DNA from: Enterococcus hermanniensis | Lineage (GTDB): Bacteria; Bacillota; Bacilli; Lactobacillales; Enterococcaceae | Direction: 5' to 3' | Length of the DNA stretch: 64,000 nucleotides | Assembly (NCBI RefSeq): GCF_001885945.1 | Contig: NZ_JXKQ01000002.1 | Location: forward strand, 124,001-188,000 | Part shown: positions 29,901-38,347 of the stretch, piece by piece | How positions within the stretch are numbered: the stretch's first letter is position 1 | How the letters are laid out: the number at the start of each line of letters is the position of its first letter | The notes under the pieces: generated by a model | What the model was told of the DNA's origin: nothing | Database searches by the model: none | The model's input: the letters and a program-made list of their open reading frames with translations, nothing else | Made by a program: the position numbers and the translations under genes

Positions 29901-30662
29901 TTCCTCACTCCCTTGACTAGCCGATTCCATCCATTGATACGTTTGATGGGTCTCACTTAATGCTGTCAGCACTTGTGGGCGGATCAAGTCGTTGTACAAG
30001 TCTGAGTCTACTAAATTTTCAATCCGATAATTATCGACCAAGGAATCTAACCACGTAAAAGGTTGTGGATTTGCTCGCGCAAAATTATACATTGCTAAAA
30101 TCAAGTCTTCCAATCCGCTATCACTGCGATCATTCGAAAAATTCTCGGTCAAACGATAAAAAATTTCCTGATTTTCTTCGTAGAAAGTTTCTCGTAATTC
30201 ATCCCAAACATCTTCTTTTAACAAAATCGTTTCTGTGTCATCTGTCAACATTCGATAACTCGGATCTAAATCGATCAAATAAAAGAAACGTTGGATTACT
30301 TTTGAACAAAACGAATGCAATGTTGAAATGGTCGCTGTCGGCAGTAACGCTAATTGGTGGGTAAAATGATTTTTCAATTCTTGATCTGTTTCTACATTGA
30401 TTGCTTCTTGCAATGCCGACTGAATTCGTTCTTTCGTTTCACTTGCGGCCGCTTCCGTAAAGGTAACGACTAATAATTGATCCACTGATAATTGTTGACG
30501 TTTGATTTTTTCAATCACCCGTCTGACCAAGACTGCTGTTTTACCTGATCCAGCTGAAGCGGAAACTAACAAATTAGTCCCTTGATCATAAATCGCTTGC
30601 CACTGGGAATCGGTGTACATTTCATTTGGCGCTTTAGGAGGAATGGGATAATTAGTTGTCAT
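26976..30662 (-). CDS. addA: ATP-dependent helicase/nuclease subunit A (AddA/RexA)
   Basis: This 1228-residue UvrD-type helicase and nuclease processes double-strand DNA ends for RecA loading, together with AddB. Walker A (SASAGSGKTAVLV) is near residue 35, and the DEYQDINQ helicase box is in the middle. MTIHGSKGLEFP is motif V-like, and VALTRAEQKIYLVG is motif VI. The C-terminal RecB-type nuclease has YDLKTDYY and GQLHLY. It overlaps the 3' end of addB by 11 bp. Length is typical of Lactobacillales RexA. Confidence 0.96.
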   Translation of the reverse strand: MTTNYPIPPKAPNEMYTDSQWQAIYDQGTNLLVSASAGSGKTAVLVRRVIEKIKRQQLSVDQLLVVTFTEAAASETKERIQSALQEAINVETDQELKNHFTHQLALLPTATISTLHSFCSKVIQRFFYLIDLDPSYRMLTDDTETILLKEDVWDELRETFYEENQEIFYRLTENFSNDRSDSGLEDLILAMYNFARANPQPFTWLDSLVDNYRIENLVDSDLYNDLIRPQVLTALSETHQTYQWMESASQGSEELQKITDLAKNEAAVTLKLQQAMIENRLDDAYDIFEQLKFSTYPSPRKKEVKELYGDVISECKNYRDQAKKALQEIQAMYFSVSPKEQVERLQEALPIVKELVRVEKSFIMSYSAKKREKGMLDFNDLEHFTLQILQTEIEGTRPAESYYRQRFTEVLVDEYQDINQLQETILQELSSEKPGNLFMVGDVKQSIYGFRLADPTLFIQKYHDFANEEGGRRIILAENFRSRKEVLDFTNLVFTQLMDQNVGQIEYDQQAELINGFTDFPPAERFEPELLVYQQKSEVPEWIEDKAMGEIFMTATKIRQLIDQGFEIYDKKMKAMRPVRYEDIVLLTPTRSNNLTILEVFKQLGIPLAISDTQNYFQSTELRIMISLLQIIDNPHQDIPLAAVLRSPIIGLQEEALAQIRLALPQKDYYQAVQLYSEVNTDEIAKKLTDFLAQLNQWREYARRESLSDLLVKIYNETAYLDYVLGMPAGQQRHANLLALIERAKDYERSSFRGLYQFIRFIEKMQEKEKDLGEPPTEELVDAVRVMTIHGSKGLEFPIVFLMDMSKSFNLQDTRKNYVFDEHLGLGVKLLTPDDRIRKETLLFQTVKQKNLNKLLSEEMRKLYVALTRAEQKIYLVGSYDDEAAALKTWSKGALNEQTVLDTGLRSGQKDSYFDWVGMTLFRHPKMVEYQTDYAINQPARIKNHPATFSIDFVEPQKIAEAVQNYLPEIKTLEIPQGVIDIQPLKKRLLFNYPYPEATKTTSYQSVSELKRLYDDPDNRETLELNETSQRQNQYRFTETELGEPKFLSTKKDLSPAEIGTATHLVMQLLSLKEKPQKKMIEELIADLVERKALTVEIAEKIAIDSILAFFDSEIGSYVIKNAAYLYREEPFAMLMPADQLFTDYQNQDEILVHGIIDGYLEFEDRIVLYDLKTDYYTEKREPQLLGRYRGQLHLYKDALEKAKNKPVTNAYLIFLQGNKAIDLLKSL

Positions 30663-33600
30663 GCAATTCGTCCTCCATTCGTTTTAAGACTTCTTCTTTT
30701 GATAATTTTTCTAAGCGATGATAATTATTTTCTTGCAGCATCGCATCAAATTTGCAGACACTGCGAAATGGACATTGCTGGCACGCGATGCGCTGATTGT
30801 CTTTATAGGTGGGATTCAATTTGATCTCACCAGAGACAATTTGATCCCCTGCTTGCTGAATTTTTTCCCGATTGTATTTACGCAATAAATCAATTTCTGA
30901 TAAATCATAGAATTTATCTTTTGATTGTGGCACCATCACGGTTTGTCCTTTGCTATCCTTTTTGATAGGAAAAAGCAAAGAACTTTCTTTTTCTTGTAAA
31001 CTTTGATCCAGTTGATCATAGAGCTCAGGTTCTTTGGTAAATAGTCCATCGTATTGATAGGCTTTCAACATTTCTTTTTCTATATTTTTAGGTTCTTTCA
31101 AGACTGGATTATGAACATGGAGATAGTAGGCTCCTGCTGGTTTGATTTCTTTTCCACTGGCTTGACTAAAATCAGTCACTGCAACATCTAAATATGTGAT
31201 CAGTTGTAGGGCAATTCCGTAGTAAGCATCTGCTACATTGAAACTATGTGGACTTGACTTATAATCGATTACACTCAACCAATCACTTTCATTGCCGTGC
31301 AATTGATCCAAACGGTCGATTTTTCCACGAATGGCTACTTCTCCACCGTTACGCAATGGGAGATTAATTCCGGGAATCCCTTTTTGTCCGCCGATCGAAC
31401 CAAAAATGATCTCAGTTTGTTGTGGCTCAAGCTTGGTTCGCATCCCTTGCTGAACCAGACCCCAACTTACTTTTTGAATCGTTCGTGACAATTGATAACG
31501 AATATAATTCATCCGAGCAGAGCTAGAAAGAATCGCAAATTTCAATTCACCAAAAATAGCTTTTAACACTTGATCAGCTAGTTCATTGCGCTGCGCTTCA
31601 TTTAATTCTGCTAAACGTAGTCCTTGCTGATTCAACATTCGGAAGAAGTGATCCAATGCTTCATGGTAAAAATCACCCGCTGCAGCCGGTGTCAAGCCAT
31701 AGACCGTTCGTTCTTTCAACCCTAAACCGAAGTTGGCAAAATATTTGTATTGGCAATTGTAAAAGTTCTCAATTCGTGAAACAGAAACATACAAATTTTT
31801 ACCGTATAAGCGCTCCGCCGTTTCTGGCAATAATTCCCTTGGTACATTGAGATCTTGCAAACTTTTGAATACTCGTTGAGCCATCGGTGCCCATGAGCTC
31901 GTTTGGATAAATTTTTGTAGTTCACGCCATACTGGGAGAAAAGCACGATTTTCATCTTGTGCTAAACGATTTAGTGTAATCAAATCCGATAATAGCGTCC
32001 GCATAGTTCCAAGGTATTCATTTGGGTCACTGTCTAATTTAAGCGCAGAACTTTCATTGATGGGAAGATTTAAGCCGCTGCTCAATTGGCGTATAAAAGT
32101 CGAGACTTCTAGTTTTTTTTCTCCATCGATATTTGTAGCTAGACTTAAATAAAGTTTTTCCGTTGCCGATAGAAAAACAGAGTAGGCTAAAAACGGTTCT
32201 CGATTGACCTTAGAGCTATTACTTTCAGGTAAGAACTTTCCTTCTGGCAATTGTTGATTGAATGAAGAGCGTTCTTCCGCCGATAATAAACCCTTGTCAT
32301 CAAAACGTGCTGGAAAATCATTATTGTTCAAACCAATAGCAAAAGTAATTTTCATTTGATCAACACGCGCGAGCTCTAAGTCATTCACCCGGACTTGGTC
32401 GAGCGCTGTTGGAATTTTTCCATAAGTCAAGTTCATTAATCCAGCTAAAAAGATTTCTTGAAAAGCCGCCCAGTCAAAAGAATCTTGGCCATAAATCAGC
32501 ACATATTCATCTAATAAATCTAACAGTGCCTGCCATGTTTGTTCATGATTACGAGCTTTATCCAATGATCCTCGTTCAACTTCTTGGTCGCGCCAAAAAA
32601 GGATTTGTCGCTTGACACCGCTTTGTTCTAAAAAGCGATAAAACATCGTCGCAGCTTCTAAGCCTGTTTCAGCCTGTTTGATTTGTTTAAAAAATGCTGG
32701 AATGATTTGTTGAACGGAGCGACGCACCTCATTGGTTGTTGTTTCTAATTGTTTTGCGTCATTGAATACATCAGCCTCAAAATCATAATCAACGAATTCC
32801 CAATCAGCTGTTTTAGTCCAAGCATTGCCCCGAAAGTTATATGCTAAACAAACATTTTCTGTCTGATCGATTTTTTCACGATAAGCTTGTTGTTCAGTAA
32901 ACCACGTTGTCGGACTCCAATCAAAAGGTGCAAATAGTTCTGTTCGTAATAACCGAAACAAATCATTGATCCGATAGTTATACGTATCCACTAAAAATAA
33001 AGCCTGTAAAAATTCAATCAATGGATGGGCGGCCATCTCCTGAGTCTCATCTAAATAAAAAGGAATCTCTAATTTTTGAAACAAGTCTGGCAATACGCTG
33101 TTATAAATTTGGGGATTGCGCATCAAGATTTGAATGTCTTTATAGCGATAGCCTTCAACACTGACCAGTCGGCGGATCTCATCGCCAGTCTTACGAATTT
33201 CTTCAGCAATCGTAGGATATTTCGTCATTTGGATCTGATTAGTTCCCGCCAAATTTAGCCGCTTTTGATTTACCCAAAAATTTCCGATTTGATTAAACAG
33301 CGTTTTTCGTTCTTGTGAATAGCGATCCGTTCTAACCGGGATCTGTTGTGCATCCGCGCTGCGCTTTAATTGATAATAGGTTTTTCCTGGATCAGCAAAT
33401 AAATTTAATGGATTAGGTTCTTCATTTGGGTAAGGTCGATCTAATTCCAAAGAAACATACAGTTCACCACAAGCCATCAACGCATTTAAGACACTAAGCT
33501 CGCGAGCATTAAAGCGGGTAAATCCACTCACGATAAATAAACAATTAGAAAGATCTTGTGTTACCAAATAATTTTGGAGTAATAGTAACGGGTCTTCATT

Positions 33601-34137
33601 AGCAACTTGATAAGCAATCAAGGCTTCTTCATACGCTGCAAAAACTTTTTGTAGATCTTTTAACTTTAAGACTTGATCCTGTTCGGTTCCATTTTCAACC
33701 AAATCCGAAACAGTGACATTTCCGATTTGCATTTCTTGATAAAAGCCAACTAGTTGTTGGATAAATCCCGTTTTATTAACTTCCCCACGAAAAATCGTCA
33801 GCTCTTCTCGTTGCTCATGCAAAATTTTTCGCAAAATCATCGCATTTCCAGCTTCAGATAAAATATTTCCAGGCACGTGTCCATCTCTTTGCAAAAAATA
33901 CCACGCTAAACGCTGGAAACTAAAAACTTGCGTTTGAATCGTACTGAATTCTTTAGAACCACGACTTTTTTTCATTGCTGATAAAAGACTGATTTCCTGT
34001 TCGAATTTATTATAATTGGGGACTAAGAAAAACACGCGATTCGCTGAATTTTCCGCCAACCACGCCTGCGCAGTTTGAACCATTCGCTCTGTCGCATCGT
34101 TTTGTCCAGCACCTAACAGAAATTGTAACGGCATCAT
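30652..34137 (-). CDS. addB: ATP-dependent nuclease subunit B (AddB/RexB)
   Basis: This 1161-residue partner of AddA recognises recombination hot spots and carries a second nuclease domain. A degenerate Walker A (LLGAGQND) is at the N-terminus. The 4Fe-4S cluster ligands are a cysteine near residue 797 (NFYNCQYKYF) and the cluster CQQCPFRSVC near residue 1120. The nuclease motif VIDYKSS is near 970. Two consecutive ATGs at 34137 and 34134 could start translation after GAGGGG. It is the first gene of the addBA operon. Confidence 0.95.
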   Translation of the reverse strand: MMPLQFLLGAGQNDATERMVQTAQAWLAENSANRVFFLVPNYNKFEQEISLLSAMKKSRGSKEFSTIQTQVFSFQRLAWYFLQRDGHVPGNILSEAGNAMILRKILHEQREELTIFRGEVNKTGFIQQLVGFYQEMQIGNVTVSDLVENGTEQDQVLKLKDLQKVFAAYEEALIAYQVANEDPLLLLQNYLVTQDLSNCLFIVSGFTRFNARELSVLNALMACGELYVSLELDRPYPNEEPNPLNLFADPGKTYYQLKRSADAQQIPVRTDRYSQERKTLFNQIGNFWVNQKRLNLAGTNQIQMTKYPTIAEEIRKTGDEIRRLVSVEGYRYKDIQILMRNPQIYNSVLPDLFQKLEIPFYLDETQEMAAHPLIEFLQALFLVDTYNYRINDLFRLLRTELFAPFDWSPTTWFTEQQAYREKIDQTENVCLAYNFRGNAWTKTADWEFVDYDFEADVFNDAKQLETTTNEVRRSVQQIIPAFFKQIKQAETGLEAATMFYRFLEQSGVKRQILFWRDQEVERGSLDKARNHEQTWQALLDLLDEYVLIYGQDSFDWAAFQEIFLAGLMNLTYGKIPTALDQVRVNDLELARVDQMKITFAIGLNNNDFPARFDDKGLLSAEERSSFNQQLPEGKFLPESNSSKVNREPFLAYSVFLSATEKLYLSLATNIDGEKKLEVSTFIRQLSSGLNLPINESSALKLDSDPNEYLGTMRTLLSDLITLNRLAQDENRAFLPVWRELQKFIQTSSWAPMAQRVFKSLQDLNVPRELLPETAERLYGKNLYVSVSRIENFYNCQYKYFANFGLGLKERTVYGLTPAAAGDFYHEALDHFFRMLNQQGLRLAELNEAQRNELADQVLKAIFGELKFAILSSSARMNYIRYQLSRTIQKVSWGLVQQGMRTKLEPQQTEIIFGSIGGQKGIPGINLPLRNGGEVAIRGKIDRLDQLHGNESDWLSVIDYKSSPHSFNVADAYYGIALQLITYLDVAVTDFSQASGKEIKPAGAYYLHVHNPVLKEPKNIEKEMLKAYQYDGLFTKEPELYDQLDQSLQEKESSLLFPIKKDSKGQTVMVPQSKDKFYDLSEIDLLRKYNREKIQQAGDQIVSGEIKLNPTYKDNQRIACQQCPFRSVCKFDAMLQENNYHRLEKLSKEEVLKRMEDELHDN

Positions 34138-34253
34138 TTCCCCTCATTTCTTCAAAATATGTTACCTGTTTATTATAACAGTCTGTCCGATAGGAAGCAC
34201 GATAAGTGATGATCAATTTAATTTAAATTCAATCTCACTGATCACTACAAAAT

Positions 34254-34277
34254 AAAAAGACTAGCAGCATGCTAGTC
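34254..34277 (-). terminator. lepB terminator
   Basis: The hairpin GACTAGC / GCTAGTC overlaps the lepB stop codon and is followed by a minus-strand T-run. Confidence 0.8.
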
Positions 34278-34814
34278 TATGGTTCCAAATCGTTTTAATG
34301 GCCAAAAGACAAATTTCACGTCGGCCATTATGTCTTTTTCTTTAATTGTTCCAATGATACGACTATCTTTTGAAATCCTACGATTATCTCCCATAACGAA
34401 CAATTCGCCCTCAGGAACTTTCTCAGAACCATATAATTCCTTTAAATCAAAATCATAGGTCAAAGGCTGATTATCGGTTAATTCCTTTTTGTATTCATCC
34501 AAATAGGGTTCATCATATTTTTCCCCATTGATATATAAGCGGTCATTTTTGTATTCGATGGTATCTCCTGGAAGTCCGATGACCCGCTTGATATAGTTTT
34601 TGCCCACATCATCTGGCGCTGGAAAAGTAACGATATCAAAACGTTTGATTTTAGTATTTTTTAACGCGATCACCCGCTCGCCATCAATCAATGTCGGATC
34701 CATCGAGTCGCCTTTCACTACTACTGGAGTGAAAACAAATTGTCGCAACCCAATTAAAATTGCTGCTAAAACGACTAGATAAAGGAAACTTTTTCCTATT
34801 TCTTTCATATTCAT
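34272..34814 (-). CDS. lepB: Type I signal peptidase
   Basis: This 180-residue membrane-anchored serine protease removes signal peptides from secreted proteins. One N-terminal membrane helix spans residues 8-26. The catalytic dyad is Ser37 in VKGDSMDPT and Lys76 in YIKRVIGLPGD. The C-terminal box D MGDNRRISKDSR is present, with Ile where Asn is more common. The frame opens at a TTG one codon upstream, but the ATG at 34814 lies 7 nt after GGAGG. It is monocistronic; enterococci usually have more than one such enzyme. Confidence 0.94.
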   Translation of the reverse strand: MNMKEIGKSFLYLVVLAAILIGLRQFVFTPVVVKGDSMDPTLIDGERVIALKNTKIKRFDIVTFPAPDDVGKNYIKRVIGLPGDTIEYKNDRLYINGEKYDEPYLDEYKKELTDNQPLTYDFDLKELYGSEKVPEGELFVMGDNRRISKDSRIIGTIKEKDIMADVKFVFWPLKRFGTID

Positions 34815-34924
34815 CAATAATCCTCCACTTTTTCTTATTGATAGTTTATCATAATTTCGCTACCTTCAAGAACGTTATTCAATACCTTTCAAAAAAAAAT
34901 TCTTTTTCTGAGCATATTACTTTC

Positions 34925-34939
34925 CTTACTTTTAGTAAG
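34925..34939. promoter_or_regulatory. Inverted repeat upstream of the nitroreductase, same type as at hxlR
   Basis: CTTA-CTTTTAG-TAAG is nearly identical to the element at hxlR (CTTA-CCTTTTA-TAAG), with the same 7-nt spacer. It lies 55 bp upstream of the nitroreductase start. Confidence 0.6.
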
Positions 34940-34993
34940 ATGATAAAGTAGTTTTTGTAAACAACAAGAAAACAAGAAAAGGTGGAACTTATT

Positions 34994-35590
34994 ATGTCAC
35001 AATTTTTAGAATCATTAAAAGAACGTCGCTCATTCTATGCGTTAGGACGCGACATCAATTTATCTGAAGAAGAAATCACAACGTTAGTTAAAGACGCTGT
35101 TAAACATAGTCCTACAGCTTTTAATGCGCAATCTCCACGTGCGGTTATTCTTTTCGGCGCTGCACATGAAAAATTATGGAACATTGTTGAAGAAGCATTG
35201 AAACCTTTGACTCCTGCAGAAGCATTCCCTAATACTCAAGCAAAAATTGCTGGTTTCAGAGGTGCTTATGGTACTGTCTTATTCTTCAAAGAAACAGATA
35301 CAGTGAAAAATTTACAAGAACAATTCGCTTTATATGCTGATAACTTCCCAGATTGGGCAGAACAATCTAATGGAATCGCAACAGCAAACACTTGGACAGC
35401 ATTTAATGAGGCTGGTCTTGGCGCGAACTTGCAACATTACAATCCAGTTATCGATGATGCAGTAGCAAAAGAATGGGATATCCCAGCTAACTGGCAATTA
35501 CGCTCACAATTAGTCTTCGGTTCTAAAGAAGCTGCAGCAAATGAAAAAGAATTTTTGGCTGACGACGAACGTTTCCGCGTGTTTCATTAA
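34994..35590 (+). CDS. Frm2-like nitroreductase family protein
   Basis: This 198-residue FMN-binding nitroreductase-fold protein is of the subgroup that includes yeast Frm2/Hbn1 and bacterial fatty acid repression mutant proteins. It begins with ERRSFYALGRD, where the Arg-Arg-Ser motif contacts FMN, and has HSPTAFNAQSPRAVIL. A GTG four codons upstream opens the frame, but ATG at 34994 is at good distance from AGGTGG. These enzymes reduce quinones or nitroaromatics with NAD(P)H. An inverted repeat in the promoter region links it to the HxlR regulator. Codon use looks like that of a well-expressed gene. Confidence 0.88.
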   Translation: MSQFLESLKERRSFYALGRDINLSEEEITTLVKDAVKHSPTAFNAQSPRAVILFGAAHEKLWNIVEEALKPLTPAEAFPNTQAKIAGFRGAYGTVLFFKETDTVKNLQEQFALYADNFPDWAEQSNGIATANTWTAFNEAGLGANLQHYNPVIDDAVAKEWDIPANWQLRSQLVFGSKEAAANEKEFLADDERFRVFH

Positions 35591-35606
35591 TTAATAAAAG
35601 TAATAA

Positions 35607-35640
35607 AAGAGTCGTACCAAATGGTACAACTCTTTTTTTT
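35607..35640 (+). terminator. Nitroreductase terminator
   Basis: The hairpin AAAGAGT-GTACC / GGTAC-ACTCTTT has one mismatch and a long T-run. Confidence 0.88.
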
Positions 35641-35675
35641 TTTGAAAAAAAAGATGACATCTCTGCCACCTCATT

Positions 35676-36170
35676 TTATCGACCATTTTTATCTTGATCG
35701 TCTTTGGTTAAAATTTCTAACTTAGTTCCCTCACTGAGATGTGTCGAAAGAAAGACGACAAATTCAGTCAATGGATAATCAAAGGTCAAAATAGGTCCTC
35801 GACGATTTTTTCGAAAATAATTCAGTTTAATCAAACCACTATCCTCTTGAAATAAAACGACCCGTTCAATTTCACTCAATGGAACGCCACGATTATCTAA
35901 ACTAAATAAAACTAAACTATCTTCGGTAAAGCCTCTTTTATCCAATAAAAAGCTCAGCATAACCAATGCAGCTAAAATCGATTGAACTCGACTATTCAAG
36001 TCTAGTTCACCGCTAAAGCCCACAAAAAGAATCAAGCCGGTTAAGAAAAGATAAAATGGTGCTAATTTACGTCGTTTAAAGATTGGAACTACAATATCTT
36101 TGCGTGCCAACAGTAAAAAGACATACAAAATAATTGTGAAAATTCCTAACAAATAGGTGAATATATTCAA
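35676..36170 (-). CDS. Membrane protein with three helices and soluble C-terminal domain
   Basis: I do not recognise a named family for this 164-residue protein. Hydrophobic segments lie at about residues 3-22, 38-52 and 62-78. A polar C-terminal half of about 80 residues follows, with beta-strand-rich character (IERVVLFQEDSGLIKLNYF), perhaps a PH-like fold, facing the cytoplasm. It ends in a charged tail. A DUF2187-like small gene lies 12 bp upstream on the same strand, so the two are probably cotranscribed. Function unknown. Confidence 0.75.
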   Translation of the reverse strand: MNIFTYLLGIFTIILYVFLLLARKDIVVPIFKRRKLAPFYLFLTGLILFVGFSGELDLNSRVQSILAALVMLSFLLDKRGFTEDSLVLFSLDNRGVPLSEIERVVLFQEDSGLIKLNYFRKNRRGPILTFDYPLTEFVVFLSTHLSEGTKLEILTKDDQDKNGR

Positions 36171-36182
36171 AAGAATCCCCTT

Positions 36183-36386
36183 CTAACTTGGAACGAAACT
36201 AGAATATTTTACCACAACCATGTTAGACTTGTCATCTCGTTGCTCTTGATCGATTGATTCACATTGATTGATACGAACGACTGCACAATTAGTCATTTTA
36301 GAAACGACTTCGCCTTCGACACATTCTTCAAAACCGATTGGATGACACCGATAATTTCTTCCTAATTCAACTTCTTCTTCATTCAT
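36183..36386 (-). CDS. Small DUF2187-like protein
   Basis: This 67-residue cytoplasmic protein is predicted to be mostly beta, with an acidic N-terminus and three cysteines. The phrase GEVVSKMTNCAVVRI resembles the SH3-like core of DUF2187/YkvS proteins, which sit in small putative regulatory or RNA-associated roles. The ATG at 36386 is chosen because GGAGGG lies 7 nt upstream; the open frame continues eight codons further without support. It appears cotranscribed with the membrane protein downstream. Function unknown. Confidence 0.7.
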   Translation of the reverse strand: MNEEEVELGRNYRCHPIGFEECVEGEVVSKMTNCAVVRINQCESIDQEQRDDKSNMVVVKYSSFVPS

Positions 36387-36545
36387 AAATAAGCCCTCCA
36401 GTACCAACATTCATTTGTTTGTTTAACTTTTGGATCAATGTTACTCGCATTATACATAAGTATGGAACGGTTTACAATTGAAAACTATTCTATATTCGCA
36501 AAAATGCCATCAATCAGGTAAAATCAATCATAAGGAGTGATAATT

Positions 36546-37073
36546 ATGTCTAATTTTTTTGAATCTATTAAAAAGTATGGCTACCTAAGAAGTATCTGTT
36601 ATTTGATTTTTGGCTTTGCGATTTTACTTCAACCTCGGAGTATTTTTAAAGCAGTCGTATACATTATCTTTTTATATTTATTGATTTTCGGTGTTACTCA
36701 GTTAGTTCGAGGATTGAAAGTTAAAAAATATACTGGAAATGTTGGCATTGAAACTACGGGTGGCGCTGTTCGAATCGTTCTCGCTTTTGTCGTTCTGATT
36801 TTCTCAAAAATGATCATTAGTATTTTACCAATGTTTTTAGGTTTTATTATTTTCATTTTTGCAATCAGCCACTTTTGGCAAAACTGGACAGCGAAAAGAA
36901 ATGGGTTTCCCGTGACAGGTCAATTAATTTACAGTGGATTGATGGCTCTTGCTGGTATCTTGCTTTTATTCAATCCATTCAGCAGCCTGATGGTTCTTTT
37001 CCAACTTTTTGGTTTTCTTTTGATTACGATGGCCATCTCAGAATTTATCAATACTCGTCGCTTATCTAAATAA
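36546..37073 (+). CDS. HdeD/DUF308-like membrane protein
   Basis: This 175-residue protein has six predicted membrane helices arranged as three repeated hairpins, as in the DUF308/HdeD family, which in Escherichia coli is associated with acid resistance. Conserved glycine and proline positions recur in each pair (ILLQP, LLLFNP). The short cytoplasmic tail ends in INTRRLSK. The ATG at 36546 lies 8 nt after AGGAG; the GTG three codons earlier is an unlikely start. The gene is separated from its neighbours and has no evident operon partner. Its role here is not known. Confidence 0.8.
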   Translation: MSNFFESIKKYGYLRSICYLIFGFAILLQPRSIFKAVVYIIFLYLLIFGVTQLVRGLKVKKYTGNVGIETTGGAVRIVLAFVVLIFSKMIISILPMFLGFIIFIFAISHFWQNWTAKRNGFPVTGQLIYSGLMALAGILLLFNPFSSLMVLFQLFGFLLITMAISEFINTRRLSK

Positions 37074-37133
37074 AGAATTGTTTCCATTATAAGAAAGTTT
37101 TATACTAGGATTAATAAATTAAGCGAGGTTACT

Positions 37134-37532
37134 ATGGACACAACAAAAGAACTTTATCAATTCACAAAAAAATATGGAATCAATTACAATACTGGTGAAA
37201 AAAAAGGCCTGGAATTGTATGGAAAATTTCTACAAAATTTCCCTAAAATAAACTTCTCGTTCGCCTTTATCGGATTTCATAAATATGAAAGTTTAAAAAA
37301 GCAAGAAGGCTTGACCGCCTATGGTATTTCAGGCACGATGCTTTACGCGTTGAGCAAACAAAAAGCCTATAGATATAACTTATATCAATGCAAAGAAATC
37401 AGTGGCCAAAAAAAGCTAAATGGCATTCGCTTAACCTTAGTCTTTGACAAAGAAATCATCAAAATCAATCTAGGTTTTGCTGACGGAAATCTTGTGTTAG
37501 CCGCCTTGAAGCAAGCAGGTAAGAAAAATTAA
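37134..37532 (+). CDS. Small protein of unknown function, PH-like
   Basis: This 132-residue soluble protein has no signal peptide or membrane segment. The pattern of strands with a final amphipathic helix (FADGNLVLAALKQAGKKN) resembles bacterial PH-domain proteins such as YokE-like members, but I cannot identify it firmly. GAGG lies 7 nt upstream of the ATG. It ends about 13 bp before the tRNA-Gln promoter and shows no own GC-rich terminator. Function unknown. Confidence 0.7.
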   Translation: MDTTKELYQFTKKYGINYNTGEKKGLELYGKFLQNFPKINFSFAFIGFHKYESLKKQEGLTAYGISGTMLYALSKQKAYRYNLYQCKEISGQKKLNGIRLTLVFDKEIIKINLGFADGNLVLAALKQAGKKN

Positions 37533-37544
37533 AGACCTTAACAG

Positions 37545-37573
37545 TTGAAGAATAGAAAAACTAGCGTTATAAT
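37545..37573 (+). promoter_or_regulatory. tRNA-Gln promoter (TTGAAG-17-TATAAT)
   Basis: A perfect -10 TATAAT (37568-37573) lies 17 bp from TTGAAG, 15 bp upstream of the tRNA. A 13-bp inverted repeat (37548-37560 with 37573-37585) brackets the -10 box. Confidence 0.75.
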
Positions 37574-37587
37574 TTTTCTATTCTTAG

Positions 37588-37660
37588 TGGGATATGGCCA
37601 AACTGGTAAGGCGCCTGACTCTGAATCAGGTAAGTGTAGGTTCGAGCCCTACTATCCCAA
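37588..37660 (+). tRNA. tRNA-Gln, anticodon CUG
   Basis: A 73-nt cloverleaf is visible. The acceptor stem is TGGGATA / TATCCCA with discriminator A. The anticodon stem CCTGA / TCAGG holds loop CTCTGAA, giving anticodon CTG, which reads CAG glutamine codons. The T arm is GTAGG-TTCGAGC-CCTAC. No CCA is encoded. It is a single tRNA gene with its own promoter. Confidence 0.97.
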
Positions 37661-37661
37661 T

Positions 37662-37697
37662 AAAAAAAGAACTTGCTTAATGGCAAGTTCTTTTTTT
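37662..37697. terminator. Bidirectional terminator for tRNA-Gln and uspA-like gene
   Basis: The hairpin AAAAGAACTTGC / GCAAGTTCTTTT with A and T runs lies right after the tRNA and overlaps the end of the convergent gene. Confidence 0.9.
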
Positions 37698-38127
37698 ATG
37701 CTTTCACTACCATAACATTGCATTTCGCATTGTTCACTACATGGGCCGTCGTCGATCCTACAATTGCTCGTTCAACCGCACCTTGACCTGTAGCGCCTAT
37801 TACGATTAAATCTACTTGGTTTTCAGCTGCATAGTCTATGATTTTGTGTTTAGGATTTCCTGAATCGATTGTTGTCTCATAATCAAAATCACTGATATTT
37901 GATTCAGTAATCAATTTTTCTAATTCGATTTCGGCATTGTTTAAATGAAATTTCAGGGCATCATTGATAAATGCGGGATCACCGATGGAAAATTTATAAT
38001 CTACTACGGTTAGTACAAATAATTTTGATCCATTTCTTTCTGCGATATCTAATGCTTCATGAAATGCATCCGTTGAAGATGGTGACCCATCCACAGCAAT
38101 CAAAATATTATTATATTTTTCTTTCAT
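37696..38127 (-). CDS. Universal stress protein, UspA family
   Basis: This 143-residue protein has the Rossmann-like USP fold. The ATP-binding signature G-2x-G-9x-G-S/T is present as GATGQGAVERAIVGSTT near residues 112-128, and the N-terminal ILIAVDGSPSS motif is typical, so it should bind ATP. Such proteins are induced under growth arrest and stress. It is monocistronic, with an AT-rich 200-bp upstream region. Partner and trigger are unknown. Confidence 0.92.
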   Translation of the reverse strand: MKEKYNNILIAVDGSPSSTDAFHEALDIAERNGSKLFVLTVVDYKFSIGDPAFINDALKFHLNNAEIELEKLITESNISDFDYETTIDSGNPKHKIIDYAAENQVDLIVIGATGQGAVERAIVGSTTAHVVNNAKCNVMVVKA

Positions 38128-38347
38128 TGAAAACGCCTCCCTTACATTTATTATACCTCATCTAACTTTGATAAATAAAATTTAACGTATATTTTTCAAT
38201 AATTAATCTTTATCTATTATTTTAATTACCTTTAAAAGAGTCTTTTCTTCAAAATAAGCAGTCAATCATACCTTTATTGTTTCATCTCCTATTGTCATTT
38301 TATTCTTTATAGTCTAATATGATTAAAAAAAGATGAGAGGAATTATT

